From Staphylococcus intermedius NCTC 11048 (GTDB lineage Bacteria; Bacillota; Bacilli; Staphylococcales; Staphylococcaceae), in contig NZ_PPQH01000017.1 of NCBI RefSeq assembly GCF_002902385.1, positions 1 through 63,682 of the forward strand: a stretch of DNA of 63,682 nucleotides. Direction: 5' to 3'. Positions 9,879 through 19,176 of the stretch are shown piece after piece. The notes below the pieces were generated by a model that saw nothing but the letters and a program-made list of their open reading frames with translations, searched no databases and was not told the DNA's origin. Both the position numbers and the translations under genes were made by a program. Position 1 is the stretch's first letter, and each line of letters begins with the position of its first letter.

Positions 9879-11069
9879 TTAAATCGGATGTGCATAGCGT
9901 TTGCTGTACAGACTACTCAATATGCCGACGACTAAAATCGCTGCAGCAAAGAGCAATGCGTCATTATAGCTATGCGTGCGTTCGATCAATATGCCTGAAA
10001 TGTAAGGCGCGATCATTTGGCCTACACTGTAAATCAATGTCATCACTGCGACTAAGTTGCTCCCTTTCGTTTCAAATGTGATTTGGTGCGACTTTGACAT
10101 GAAAAGTGTTGTAAGGCCTAAAAACGTGGCGCCGAAAATCATTGAACTGAGCGCGATTGCAAAAGCATTGACTGTAAAGATTGGCATCAACACCGCAATG
10201 ATTTGTAATAAAAATGCGAGGATGACAGAAAGACAAATACCAATACGCTGACCAATCAGTGACCAGATCACAGTCGCTGGAATCGCACCAAGTCCGACAA
10301 ACATCCAACTGAGTGCCGCATATTCCGATAAGGTTGGCATCGTTTTAACGATTGCAACGAGAAAAGTTCCTGTACTGATATAATCAGCACCTTCACAAAA
10401 ATAAGCAATGGCAAAGGGGATATAGAACTTTTTAGAATAACGTATCACTTTCGGAGGTGCATCTGTTTCATGAGATGTTGGTTCAGGTAGAGTTGGGTTT
10501 TCATGTAAACGTACGATAATAATGAGCGTTAAGATGAAAGCAGCACTGCCTAGCCAAATCCACGTTTCACGCCAATGCGTTACATCTGTATAAAGGAAAA
10601 TAAATAAACTGCTCGAAAATAAGCCGAGACCGACTGCACTATATAACAATCCCGCAATGCCTTCACGGCGCGCTAAATGTAATGCTTCTAATGTGATGTT
10701 AGATGCGAGTACAAATACAGCACCACTGGCAATAACATTCAATAAACGAAGGAGTAACCAAATGATAAAGTGATGCGTCATCCCAAACAATAGCATCGTT
10801 GCGACATTGATGAGGAGATAACACTTTAAGTCGAAAACTTTATTTTTCATGATGTAAAAAATAGGCAACATGGCACCGATTAAATAACCTAAATAGTTAA
10901 AAGTTGCTAATAGACCGACGCTTCTGTTATCCAGTCCGGTGTCGAGTTGCATAAAGGGTAAGATGGGCGTAAAAGCAAAACGTCCTAACGCTATAACGAT
11001 AAACAGCGCCATCATTCCTAATACTAATTGACGATAACCGTGTCTTCTGAGGTCTTTTATTTCTATCAA
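9879..11069 (-). CDS. MFS transporter, YbfB/YjiJ family
   Basis: This is a 396-residue major facilitator with about twelve membrane segments. The start, GMMALFIVIALGRFAFTPILP, followed by the NYLGYLIGA segment, is characteristic of the YbfB/YjiJ (DUF1228) group, whose substrates are unknown. Translation most likely starts at a TTG (11067-11069) with AAGGAGGG six bases ahead. It is monocistronic, and a 557-base gap separates it from the divergent lactose operon. No ligand can be read from sequence. Confidence 0.75.
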   Translation of the reverse strand: MIEIKDLRRHGYRQLVLGMMALFIVIALGRFAFTPILPFMQLDTGLDNRSVGLLATFNYLGYLIGAMLPIFYIMKNKVFDLKCYLLINVATMLLFGMTHHFIIWLLLRLLNVIASGAVFVLASNITLEALHLARREGIAGLLYSAVGLGLFSSSLFIFLYTDVTHWRETWIWLGSAAFILTLIIIVRLHENPTLPEPTSHETDAPPKVIRYSKKFYIPFAIAYFCEGADYISTGTFLVAIVKTMPTLSEYAALSWMFVGLGAIPATVIWSLIGQRIGICLSVILAFLLQIIAVLMPIFTVNAFAIALSSMIFGATFLGLTTLFMSKSHQITFETKGSNLVAVMTLIYSVGQMIAPYISGILIERTHSYNDALLFAAAILVVGILSSLYSKRYAHPI

Positions 11070-11626
11070 ATGGCACCCTCCTTAATGGTAAAAGATGTTC
11101 CTATTATACGTGAATTTTATGCAAATGAATATATCAAACGATATGAATGATGAATAAAACTAAAGGAAATGATGATTGACAACAACTTGAATTTTGAAAA
11201 TGTGTGAGTATCAAAGTGAGAAAAGCGTTGGGGGTGTTGGGATTTTCTATCATCTCACTTTCAAATGAGAGCGTTTTAATATGAAAGGAAATGGATCATA
11301 AAGACGAGGATTTGATTTTAAAACTATTGTACAAGTGCACAAATAGACAGCCATATTTGAGTGGCATTTGTATGGTGGTAAGGTGATATACGGATTTCAA
11401 TGTGAAGTGGAAAGGCGTTAAAGACGATGTTGTTTATATATGAACATGAGCATAGTCCTTTCACAATAAAAGCATGGAAATTCGAATAATGTTTCAAAAA
11501 CGTATCTGAATAGGAAACATTATGACAATAATTATCTCCATGACGCAATATTACACTTCCAACAAACATGCTATGTTAAACATATATGAAAGCGCTTTTG
11601 ATTAGAGAGAAAGAAGGTATCAGCGT
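11070..11626. promoter_or_regulatory. Divergent region with cre-like site before the lac operon
   Basis: This 557-base non-coding stretch contains TGAAAGCGCTTTTG at 11587-11600, which matches the CcpA cre consensus at 12 of 14 positions and sits just ahead of the permease ribosome site (AAGAAGG at 11611-11617). This suggests carbon catabolite repression by roadblock or promoter overlap. No lac-type repressor gene is present nearby. Confidence 0.55.
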
Positions 11627-12994
11627 TTGAAACAATTATCAAAAATACAAAAACTATCATTTGGCTTTGGTGCAATTGGCAAGGACGCCATTTTTAATAT
11701 CGTCAGCCTTTACCTCATGTATTACATCACTGATATTGTCGGTCTTTCCCCGGCTTTTGTAGGTGTACTCTTTTTTATCGCGAGAATTTGGGATGCGATT
11801 AACGATCCGTTTATGGGGATGATTGTCGACAACACGCATAACCGCTTCGGCAAGTTTAAAACATGGCTTGTTATCGGGACAGCAATCAATGCCGTCGTGA
11901 CAGTTTTATTATTCACCCATTTTGATTTACCTGGTATATGGATGTACGTTTACATTTCTTTCATGTACATTTTATGGGGCATGACGTATACGATGATGGA
12001 TATTCCGTACTGGTCTTGGTTGCCGAATTTGACACATCAAGCGAAGGAACGTGAAGCGCTGTCTGTCATTCCACGCTTTTTTGCAAGTCTTGCGGCATTT
12101 ACGGTAGGGACATTTGGCTTATATTTCATTGAACAGTTAGGGAATGGTAATGCATCAACTGGGATTTTTACATTTGCGGTACTGTGTAGTGTCGTCTTTA
12201 TCGTGACGATTGCAGTGACGGTCATTGTCGTCCCGGAAGATCGTGCGATGGAACAACAAGAAGGCATTAAAGTACGTTTTCGCGATGTGAAGCGGATTTT
12301 ATTTCAAAATAAAGAGTTGCTCGCGATGATGGGCGTGCTATTGACCTTTAATCTCTGTGTGCAAACGCTCAATGGGACAATTATCTATTACTTTAAATAT
12401 GTGGTTGCTATGCCACACTTTTTTTCATATTTCAATGCGATGATTTTAGCTGAAATGGCAGGTTTATTATTACTACCATTATGGATTCGTAAAGTTGGAC
12501 GTCAAACCGCTTTTAATAGTGCGATGATGAGTATCATTGGGGGCCTTGCAGTGATTTTGATTTTCGGTTGGGTTGCGCCTAAGGTTGTCATTTGGGTCGT
12601 TATCGGTGCGATGGCTTTAAGAATCGGTACAGGTTTTATGATTGGTATGACGACGATTGCGATTGCAGATGTGATTGATTATGGTGAAGTGAAGTTTGGT
12701 CACCGTAATGAAAGTATTATTACGTCAACGAACACATTTTTGACAAAAACGTCACAGGCCATTTCTGCATTAATTGTCGGTTTAGGGTTGTCGATGTTAG
12801 GTTTTGTACCGAATGAGACACAAACGATGGCGACACAACAAGGATTACGGATGATGGTCATTGTGATGCCTATCGTACTTGTGTGCATCAGCGGATTGTT
12901 ATACCATAAAGCGTTCCATCTTAAAGGCGACTACTTGCGAGATATCGAAAGGACATTAACGATTAAGCGTCAAAGAGAACAGTCATATGATTAG
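11627..12994 (+). CDS. Sugar:cation symporter, GPH family (lactose permease)
   Basis: This 455-residue glycoside-pentoside-hexuronide:cation symporter (LacS/MelB type) has about twelve membrane segments. It shows the conserved [13 protein letters not shown] loop near residue 50 and RFGKFKTWL, both hallmarks of the family. It lacks the C-terminal IIA domain of streptococcal LacS. It should carry lactose or another beta-galactoside with a cation, feeding the adjacent beta-galactosidase 27 bases downstream. The start is a TTG with AAGAAGG nine bases upstream. S. xylosus has a comparable LacP/LacH pair; S. aureus uses a phosphotransferase route instead. Confidence 0.85.
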   Translation: MKQLSKIQKLSFGFGAIGKDAIFNIVSLYLMYYITDIVGLSPAFVGVLFFIARIWDAINDPFMGMIVDNTHNRFGKFKTWLVIGTAINAVVTVLLFTHFDLPGIWMYVYISFMYILWGMTYTMMDIPYWSWLPNLTHQAKEREALSVIPRFFASLAAFTVGTFGLYFIEQLGNGNASTGIFTFAVLCSVVFIVTIAVTVIVVPEDRAMEQQEGIKVRFRDVKRILFQNKELLAMMGVLLTFNLCVQTLNGTIIYYFKYVVAMPHFFSYFNAMILAEMAGLLLLPLWIRKVGRQTAFNSAMMSIIGGLAVILIFGWVAPKVVIWVVIGAMALRIGTGFMIGMTTIAIADVIDYGEVKFGHRNESIITSTNTFLTKTSQAISALIVGLGLSMLGFVPNETQTMATQQGLRMMVIVMPIVLVCISGLLYHKAFHLKGDYLRDIERTLTIKRQREQSYD

Positions 12995-13021
12995 TCAAAT
13001 CTAGACGAGGAGGTTCTTTCT

Positions 13022-16000
13022 ATGGAACTTAATTTTCATACTGATGTCAACAAACAGCATGTGAACATGTTACCACGAACAGCATATAAGCTCCCTTACA
13101 CTAGTTTAGAGGAATATCAAGCGCATCCAGAAAGGCATCATATGCAGCGGGTGACATCATTGAACGGGACATGGGGTTTTCAATATTTTGCGTCACTCGA
13201 GCAGTTTTATCAACGTTCAGTATATGCGCAAAAAGACACAATCGAAGTGCCAAGTGTGTGGAATTTAAAAGGTTATGATCAACTGCAATATTGTAATGTG
13301 CAATTTCCGATTCCGTTTGATTTACCCCATGTGCCAAATATGTCTTCATGTGGTTATTACGAAAAGACCTTTACGATTAAAAAATATCAAGAAGAATTGG
13401 ATTATCACTTAACGTTTGAAGGTGTGAGTGGTGCGCACTACATATGGGTGAATGGCGAGTTTGTCGGTTATGCGCAAATTTCTCATGCACTTTCGCAGTT
13501 CGATATTACTGAGCTTGTGACGGAAGGTGACAACCATATCGCAGTACTGGTATTGAAATACTCTGATGCGACGTATTTTGAAGACCAAGATATGTTCCGT
13601 CATTCGGGCATTTATCGTGATGTTTACATCGTTGGACGTCAGCGACAACGATTGAATGATTATCAAATTCATACGACGGTCGAAAATGGCAATGGTTACA
13701 TCGATGTCACTGTGCAAGATGTGTCGGACGGCGTGTCACTTCATTATCAATTACTCGATCCAGATCAACGTTTAACCACTGAAGGGACGCTCGAGGGCAC
13801 AACAACACGAATTCATGTGCCAGAACCCCAACTTTGGAGCGCCGAGCATCCTGATTTATACACACTCATCATTGAAGCAAACGGAGAATTTATCGTGCAA
13901 TATGTCGGTATTCGAGAAGTGGAAATCGATCAGCAACAACTTTGGATTAATGGTCAATCTGTGAAATTACGTGGGGTCAATTATCACGATAGCCATCCAC
14001 AAACGGGTTATACGGTGTCGGAAGCACAGTTGATTAAGGATTTAACATTAATGAAAAAGGCGAATTTCAACGCGATTCGTACAGCGCATTATCCGAAAAG
14101 TCAGCGTTTTTACGAATTGACAGATCAATATGGCTTTTATGTGATGAGTGAAGCGGATCTAGAAACGCATGGTGTGGTGCTTTTGTACGGCGATGAAAAT
14201 TTAGATGACTTTAACTTAATGATGGATGATCCACGTTATGAACAAGCCGTTGTTGATCGTATTGATGCATCGATTGTGCCGTTCAAAAATTTCAGTTCGA
14301 TTATTTCATGGTCTATGGGGAATGAGTCTGGATATGGTTGTAATATGGAACGCGGGCTCGCACATGCGAAGACGTTGGATGCATCACGTCCACTGCATTA
14401 TGAAGGCGCACATTACGCAGCATCCCATCATGATCGTTCAAATTTAGATATGATATCACGCATGTATCCGTCACCTGAAGAAATCGAAACGCGTTATTTA
14501 ACGAAGCCGAACTTGGATAAGCCTTTTGTTTTATGTGAATACGCGCATGCCATGGGGAATTCACCAGGTGGGTTAAAGGCGTATCATGACTTGATTGAAC
14601 GTTATGACAGCTTTATCGGTGGTTTCGTGTGGGAATGGTGTGATCATGCTGTACAAGTCGGTATGAAAGAGGGACGCCCGATATACCGTTACGGTGGGGA
14701 TTTTGGTGAAAAGGTGCATGATGGTCATTTTTGTGTGGATGGTATCGTAAGCCCTGACCGCAAACCACACGCGGGATATTACGAATTTCAACAAGTGCAT
14801 CGTCCGCTCGTTTATGTTGCGCATGAGGGGACGCGTGTAACATTTAAAAATCAATTGGACTTTACGAATATTAAAGACTATGTTGCGCTCGAAATAACGG
14901 TGACAACGGTGGCGGGTGATACGGAAACGTTCACGGTTGATGCACCTGATATTGCACCACACGCACATGGTGATATGGACATCGCATCATATCTCCATTA
15001 TGATCTTGCAGACTTGAGCACATGTACAATTCAATATATTTTAAGAGCTGATCATCCATTATTGACGCCGGGTGAAGTGTTAGGTCATGACCAAATCATC
15101 TTTCAACGTATTCCAACGACGCATTTTGTACCGGAAACAACGGCGGATGTATTGGATGTAAAAGAGACGAAGAAGACGGTTCAAGTGAAACGTGGAACAT
15201 GGTGCTATACGTTTGATAAGCAAACAGGTGGTTTACAACAAGTCACGCATCAACAAACCGCATTACTTAAAGAAGGCAGTCAGTTAAATATTTGGCGTGC
15301 ACCGACGGACAATGATATTCAAATTCAACAAGGTTGGCGTGCAGCGAAATACGATACAGCTTATCCGAAAGTGTATCAAACGAATGTGCAACAACAAAAC
15401 GATCATGTGATTATCGCATTTGATATGAGCATGGTGGAAGACTCACGTCCGCGTTTAGTTGAAGGGACAGTGACATGGACGGTATACGAAGACGGTATGA
15501 TCCATGTGGCACATCAATTGAGGAAAGACGTGCGCATGCCGAGCTTACCAAGGTTAGGTATAACATTCAGTTTGCCGGACCGCTTCCAAGCATTAACGTA
15601 TTACGGACAAGGACCATTTGAAAGCTATCAAGATAAGCAAGAAGCAAGTCATTTAGCACTATTTCATACGACAGTTCGTGATCAATATGAACATCCGATT
15701 TTTCCACAAGAGGTCGGTGCACATATCGATACGACCTATGTAGGGCTATGTGACGATAACTATACATGTGCCGTATGGTCAGATGCACCATTCAGTATGA
15801 ACGCCAAACCATATTCTGATGCAATGTTGACCGAAGCAAATCACGACGATGAACTAGAAGAAACAGGCGTAAGTTACTTGCATATTGATGCGGTACAAAG
15901 CGGTATCGGCACGAATAGTTGTGGTCCGGAATTACCCGAGCAGTACCGATTACTGCAAGAACAGTATCAATTTGACTTTAAACTCAAGTTTTATAAGTAA
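13022..16000 (+). CDS. lacZ: Beta-galactosidase, glycoside hydrolase family 2
   Basis: This 992-residue LacZ-type enzyme splits lactose into glucose and galactose in the cytosol. Domain order follows E. coli LacZ: N-terminal jelly roll, immunoglobulin-like domain, TIM barrel (about 300-600), further sandwich domains and the C-terminal beta-galactosidase small-chain domain. The acid/base Glu435 lies in SMGNESGYG and the nucleophile Glu506 in LCEYAHAMGNSPG. GAGGAGG precedes the ATG. It is the second gene of the permease operon. It ends at a convergent junction with a nucleoside hydrolase, separated by a modular repeat and a strong terminator. Confidence 0.95.
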   Translation: MELNFHTDVNKQHVNMLPRTAYKLPYTSLEEYQAHPERHHMQRVTSLNGTWGFQYFASLEQFYQRSVYAQKDTIEVPSVWNLKGYDQLQYCNVQFPIPFDLPHVPNMSSCGYYEKTFTIKKYQEELDYHLTFEGVSGAHYIWVNGEFVGYAQISHALSQFDITELVTEGDNHIAVLVLKYSDATYFEDQDMFRHSGIYRDVYIVGRQRQRLNDYQIHTTVENGNGYIDVTVQDVSDGVSLHYQLLDPDQRLTTEGTLEGTTTRIHVPEPQLWSAEHPDLYTLIIEANGEFIVQYVGIREVEIDQQQLWINGQSVKLRGVNYHDSHPQTGYTVSEAQLIKDLTLMKKANFNAIRTAHYPKSQRFYELTDQYGFYVMSEADLETHGVVLLYGDENLDDFNLMMDDPRYEQAVVDRIDASIVPFKNFSSIISWSMGNESGYGCNMERGLAHAKTLDASRPLHYEGAHYAASHHDRSNLDMISRMYPSPEEIETRYLTKPNLDKPFVLCEYAHAMGNSPGGLKAYHDLIERYDSFIGGFVWEWCDHAVQVGMKEGRPIYRYGGDFGEKVHDGHFCVDGIVSPDRKPHAGYYEFQQVHRPLVYVAHEGTRVTFKNQLDFTNIKDYVALEITVTTVAGDTETFTVDAPDIAPHAHGDMDIASYLHYDLADLSTCTIQYILRADHPLLTPGEVLGHDQIIFQRIPTTHFVPETTADVLDVKETKKTVQVKRGTWCYTFDKQTGGLQQVTHQQTALLKEGSQLNIWRAPTDNDIQIQQGWRAAKYDTAYPKVYQTNVQQQNDHVIIAFDMSMVEDSRPRLVEGTVTWTVYEDGMIHVAHQLRKDVRMPSLPRLGITFSLPDRFQALTYYGQGPFESYQDKQEASHLALFHTTVRDQYEHPIFPQEVGAHIDTTYVGLCDDNYTCAVWSDAPFSMNAKPYSDAMLTEANHDDELEETGVSYLHIDAVQSGIGTNSCGPELPEQYRLLQEQYQFDFKLKFYK

Positions 16001-16021
16001 ACTTCAATAGCAAAATAAAAA

Positions 16022-16369
16022 GTAAGGGAATGAGACACCAAAAATTTTGATGCTATTGATGCAATATTTTTGTTAAACTTGCCCTCCCTATGGTTTATGA
16101 TTTTTGATTGCCTTCATGGCTTCGCTTTCCGAGGGGCTGGTCCTTCGACTAACTAACGCTTGATTAAACCGTTACATTTGTTGAAGCGTTAGTGGATTCT
16201 CCGGACCAGCTGATCCCTCAGGAGTCTCAGCCTTCTGGGCAACCTTACATCAAATATAGTCACTTAGGGCAAGTTTATGAAATGAAACCTCATAACGTTC
16301 AATTTTTACGTATCATTCATCCTCATTTTTGGCTGTTTGATCATCATTAATCGATATATGCGCATAAAA
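16022..16369. repeat. Modular intergenic repeat copy R3
   Basis: This is the inverted-orientation counterpart of the 3325-3662 copy, with the same outer ends and the same GGAGGGCAAGTTTAAC-like inner flanks. The central stem is different: AACGCTTGAT and GAAGCGTTAG flanked by GGGGCTGGTCC and GGACCAGC. No coding capacity is credible. Confidence 0.75.
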
Positions 16370-16412
16370 GGATAGAGACTGGGAAAAGTGATTACCCAGT
16401 CTCTATCCTAAT
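16370..16412. terminator. Bidirectional terminator lacZ/nucleoside hydrolase
   Basis: A perfect 14-bp stem forms between GGATAGAGACTGGG at 16370-16383 and CCCAGTCTCTATCC at 16395-16408. It lies between convergent genes and directly abuts repeat R3, as the 3284 terminator abuts R2. Confidence 0.85.
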
Positions 16413-16419
16413 TTATGAA

Positions 16420-17367
16420 TTACGAATCCGTACCGACTTTTTTTGCTAAGTCCGTAATATATTGGAAGAAAGCGTCACGTTCGACATGGTTAATGACTTG
16501 AATTTCACGACCATGTACTTCATCAATATACGTGCGTCCTTGACTTGGGCCTTTCGTATAGACAGAGGCCTTCACTTTTTCCTTTTTAACGAGCTCAGGT
16601 TTACCGATATAAGCTGTCGTCAAGACATCCCATAAAAAGTAAGTCGAGTTCGTTTGGAAGTGAGTCAGTGGTGGGACTGCAGCATAACTTACGCCTAAAA
16701 AGTCCACACCTGGGTAGTGGCGTTCATCTGCCCACATTTGACGAACATCTAATGTTAATGGCACTTGGTTCGTACTTTCCAAGGCCACCATATCGATCGC
16801 AATATCACTGTTGAACACCGTTTCTACCGCTTCAGGATCCCAGAACGCATTCCACTCTGCTGTACCATCATGTTCAGGTTCTTCGACATTACCACGCTCT
16901 AAGAATGTACCGCCCATCCATACTAAGCGTTCAATGTTTTGCGTAATGTGTGGTGCCACTTCTAACGCTTTCGCTAAGTCTGTCAATGGCCCTGTAAATA
17001 GTAAAGTGACTGGTTGTTCAGCTTTTTCCACACGTTCAATGATATCTTCATACGCATGGACGTCTCTTAAACGAGATTGTACCGGTACACGTTCATTTAA
17101 AATCGGTAATGCATCCATGAAAAAGGCATGCATACGCCAATCTTTCGGAAACGGATTTTTACCGCGCTCTTCTGAAGCCGCCACATCTAACGGATATTTT
17201 GAGAAGCGGTTAATGATTTTTCGTGATGCACTTTCTGCAGGTTCTACATAACTGTCTGCCCCAATAGCGCTCACGCCGATGAGTTGCACATCATCCATAT
17301 GTAAAAGTAAAAATAGCGAAATTAAATCATCGACACCACCATCATGGTTAAAATAAACAGGTTTCAT
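16420..17367 (-). CDS. Inosine/uridine-preferring nucleoside hydrolase
   Basis: This 315-residue protein of the IUNH (Rih) family hydrolyses the N-glycosidic bond of ribonucleosides to give base and ribose. The calcium-binding motif appears as NHDGGVDD near residue 5, a variant of the usual DTDPGIDD. The family features FTGPLTDLAKAL, WMGG and the WNAFWDPEA segment are present. The ATG at 17367 has AAGGAG just upstream, so the longer 334-residue frame is not used. It is monocistronic, next to a restriction-modification insertion. The preferred nucleoside cannot be told from sequence. Confidence 0.85.
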   Translation of the reverse strand: MKPVYFNHDGGVDDLISLFLLLHMDDVQLIGVSAIGADSYVEPAESASRKIINRFSKYPLDVAASEERGKNPFPKDWRMHAFFMDALPILNERVPVQSRLRDVHAYEDIIERVEKAEQPVTLLFTGPLTDLAKALEVAPHITQNIERLVWMGGTFLERGNVEEPEHDGTAEWNAFWDPEAVETVFNSDIAIDMVALESTNQVPLTLDVRQMWADERHYPGVDFLGVSYAAVPPLTHFQTNSTYFLWDVLTTAYIGKPELVKKEKVKASVYTKGPSQGRTYIDEVHGREIQVINHVERDAFFQYITDLAKKVGTDS

Positions 17368-17579
17368 ATCATTCTCCTTAAATTGAAATTGAGACGTCTC
17401 ACACGCTCTGGTTAAAATGTACAATGTCGTGTACAGAAGCGCAAGACTCTATTGCATAAGTTCAATTGAATGTCGAAAATACAGGAAAACTTTTTCTATC
17501 GAATTATAGGCAGCATTTCTTAATTTTTGATATGGTAAAATTACTAGTGAACCATATAGGCAAGGGGTAGATGATTAAA

Positions 17580-19067
17580 ATGGAAAGACAATATTTGACA
17601 AAAGAAGAAGTACATAATAGAGCTATTGAAGCAAAAGGAATGACATTAGAAGATTTAAGTGTCAAAGGTTATGTGAGTTCTAAGAAAAGTTCTTTTGGTG
17701 ATGCATTTGAAAATTGGTTTGGTAAGCAACCTGATAATGAAAGTAAACCTGATATGGAAGAGGCGGGTGTTGAATTAAAAGCAACACCTTTCAAAAGAAT
17801 GAAAAATAATAAGTACAGCGCCAAAGAGAGACTTGTACTAAACATGATAAATTATCATGATTTAATACATGAAGATTTTGATACTAGCCGCTTTTTAAAG
17901 AAAAATGGAACGTTAGAAATTGCCTTTTATGAAAATGAACCAGATATAGAAAAGAAATATTGGTCTATAAAAGAAGTTGTACTTTACCAAATGAGAAAAA
18001 ATAAAAAAGACTTTGAAGTTATTCGACAAGACTGGGAGAAAGTTAAAACTTTTGTTGAAGAAGGTAGAGCACATGAACTTAGTGAAAGACACTTCCAATA
18101 CTTGTCGCCTTGTACAAAAGGAAAAAACGGTCAAACGATGAGAACTCAACCAAATTCAGATGTAAAAGCTAAAAGTAGAGCGTTTTCACTTAAAGCCGGA
18201 TTTGTAACATCATTATTGCGAGATTATGTATTTGGTGAGAAAAAAAGTGATTCAATTATTAAAAATCCGATAGAATTAACAGATAAAACGATTTATCAAC
18301 TTGTGGAAGAAAAATTTGAACCCTATATTGGTTGGTCTGTTGAGAAACTATGCAAGCACTTTGGAATAGAGATACAAGAAGGTAAGAAACATAAAAGTTT
18401 AAATAATGACATTGCGATGGCAATGTTGAATTTAAATGGGAACAATACTATTGCTTCTTCTTTTGAAAAAATAGAGGAATTTGAAAAAGCTTCAATTGCA
18501 GTTAAGACTGTTCAGGTCAATAATAAAAATAAAAACAGAGAGCACATGTCTTTCCCTGCTTTCACATTTAAGGAACTTGCAGAAGAAGAGTGGGAAAATG
18601 AGTTTGGAGAAGCCACTGCAACATGGCATTCTTTCTTGCTTGATACACATCTTTTGTTCGTTGTATTTAGAGAAGAGGAAGATGGTAATATCTTCAAGGG
18701 TGTTAAGTTTCATTCTATTCCTGAAGAATTGATTGAAAGCACAATAAGAGAAGTATGGGAAGACACACAAAAGAAAATTATAGAGGGAGTTCAATTAAAA
18801 GCAAGACCTCACAAAGGAACAAGTGATGGATTGATAATCACAAATAACTTTATATCTAAAGAAGGTGATAAAATTTGTCATGTTAGGCCTCATACAACCT
18901 ATAGAGACTATAGTGTAGGCGGTAAATACGCAGACGAGTTACCTACGCCAATTCAGTGGACTAATAGACCTGAGAGTGGCAGTTATTCTGATAATTGGAT
19001 GACTAAGCAAAGCTTTTGGATAAACAATACGTATATTAATGAACAAATTAAAGACTTATTAGATTAG
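17580..19067 (+). CDS. Type II restriction endonuclease, Sau3AI-like (GATC)
   Basis: This protein of about 495 residues strongly resembles Sau3AI, which cuts before GATC. Like Sau3AI it holds two MutH-like domains. In the first, the motif SKPDMEEAGVELKATPFK supplies the D...ExK catalytic residues (Asp58, Glu65, Lys67). The second, C-terminal domain lacks these and is the allosteric site-binding copy. An ATG at 17571 is an alternative start; AAGGGG lies 3 bases before that one and 12 before this one, and the beginning MERQYLTK fits the family. Codon use is AGA-rich, unlike the neighbours. The gene is followed by its cognate methyltransferase. Confidence 0.92.
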   Translation: MERQYLTKEEVHNRAIEAKGMTLEDLSVKGYVSSKKSSFGDAFENWFGKQPDNESKPDMEEAGVELKATPFKRMKNNKYSAKERLVLNMINYHDLIHEDFDTSRFLKKNGTLEIAFYENEPDIEKKYWSIKEVVLYQMRKNKKDFEVIRQDWEKVKTFVEEGRAHELSERHFQYLSPCTKGKNGQTMRTQPNSDVKAKSRAFSLKAGFVTSLLRDYVFGEKKSDSIIKNPIELTDKTIYQLVEEKFEPYIGWSVEKLCKHFGIEIQEGKKHKSLNNDIAMAMLNLNGNNTIASSFEKIEEFEKASIAVKTVQVNNKNKNREHMSFPAFTFKELAEEEWENEFGEATATWHSFLLDTHLLFVVFREEEDGNIFKGVKFHSIPEELIESTIREVWEDTQKKIIEGVQLKARPHKGTSDGLIITNNFISKEGDKICHVRPHTTYRDYSVGGKYADELPTPIQWTNRPESGSYSDNWMTKQSFWINNTYINEQIKDLLD

Positions 19068-19115
19068 ATAAGAGAATATGGATATACTTACTGAATGAAT
19101 TGTAGTTATAATAAA

Positions 19116-19144
19116 TTGACTACAGAACGATCGTTCGGTATAAT
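19116..19144 (+). promoter_or_regulatory. Methyltransferase promoter with GATC palindrome in the spacer
   Basis: TTGACT (19116-19121) and a perfect TATAAT (19139-19144) are 17 bases apart. The spacer contains the perfect 12-bp palindrome GAACGATCGTTC (19125-19136) centred on GATC, the site the adjoining enzymes are expected to recognise. Methylation or binding by the methyltransferase could therefore set its own expression. Confidence 0.8.
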
Positions 19145-19176
19145 AGGTACATTCATTATTTATAAGGAGCTTCAAA

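Noticed and set aside
11324..11569. An 81-residue minus-strand frame in the MFS/lac intergenic region
   Set aside because: No ribosome site, biased residue mix and no recognisable features; treated as non-coding.
14573..14968. A 131-residue minus-strand frame
   Set aside because: Antisense to lacZ in a region with clear GH2 domain coding; no ribosome site.
16811..17251. A 146-residue plus-strand frame
   Set aside because: Antisense to the nucleoside hydrolase; Ser/Ala/Gly-rich complement pattern.
18481..18732. Short frames inside the Sau3AI-like gene
   Set aside because: They overlap a single continuous endonuclease frame; no evidence for an embedded controller (C) protein.
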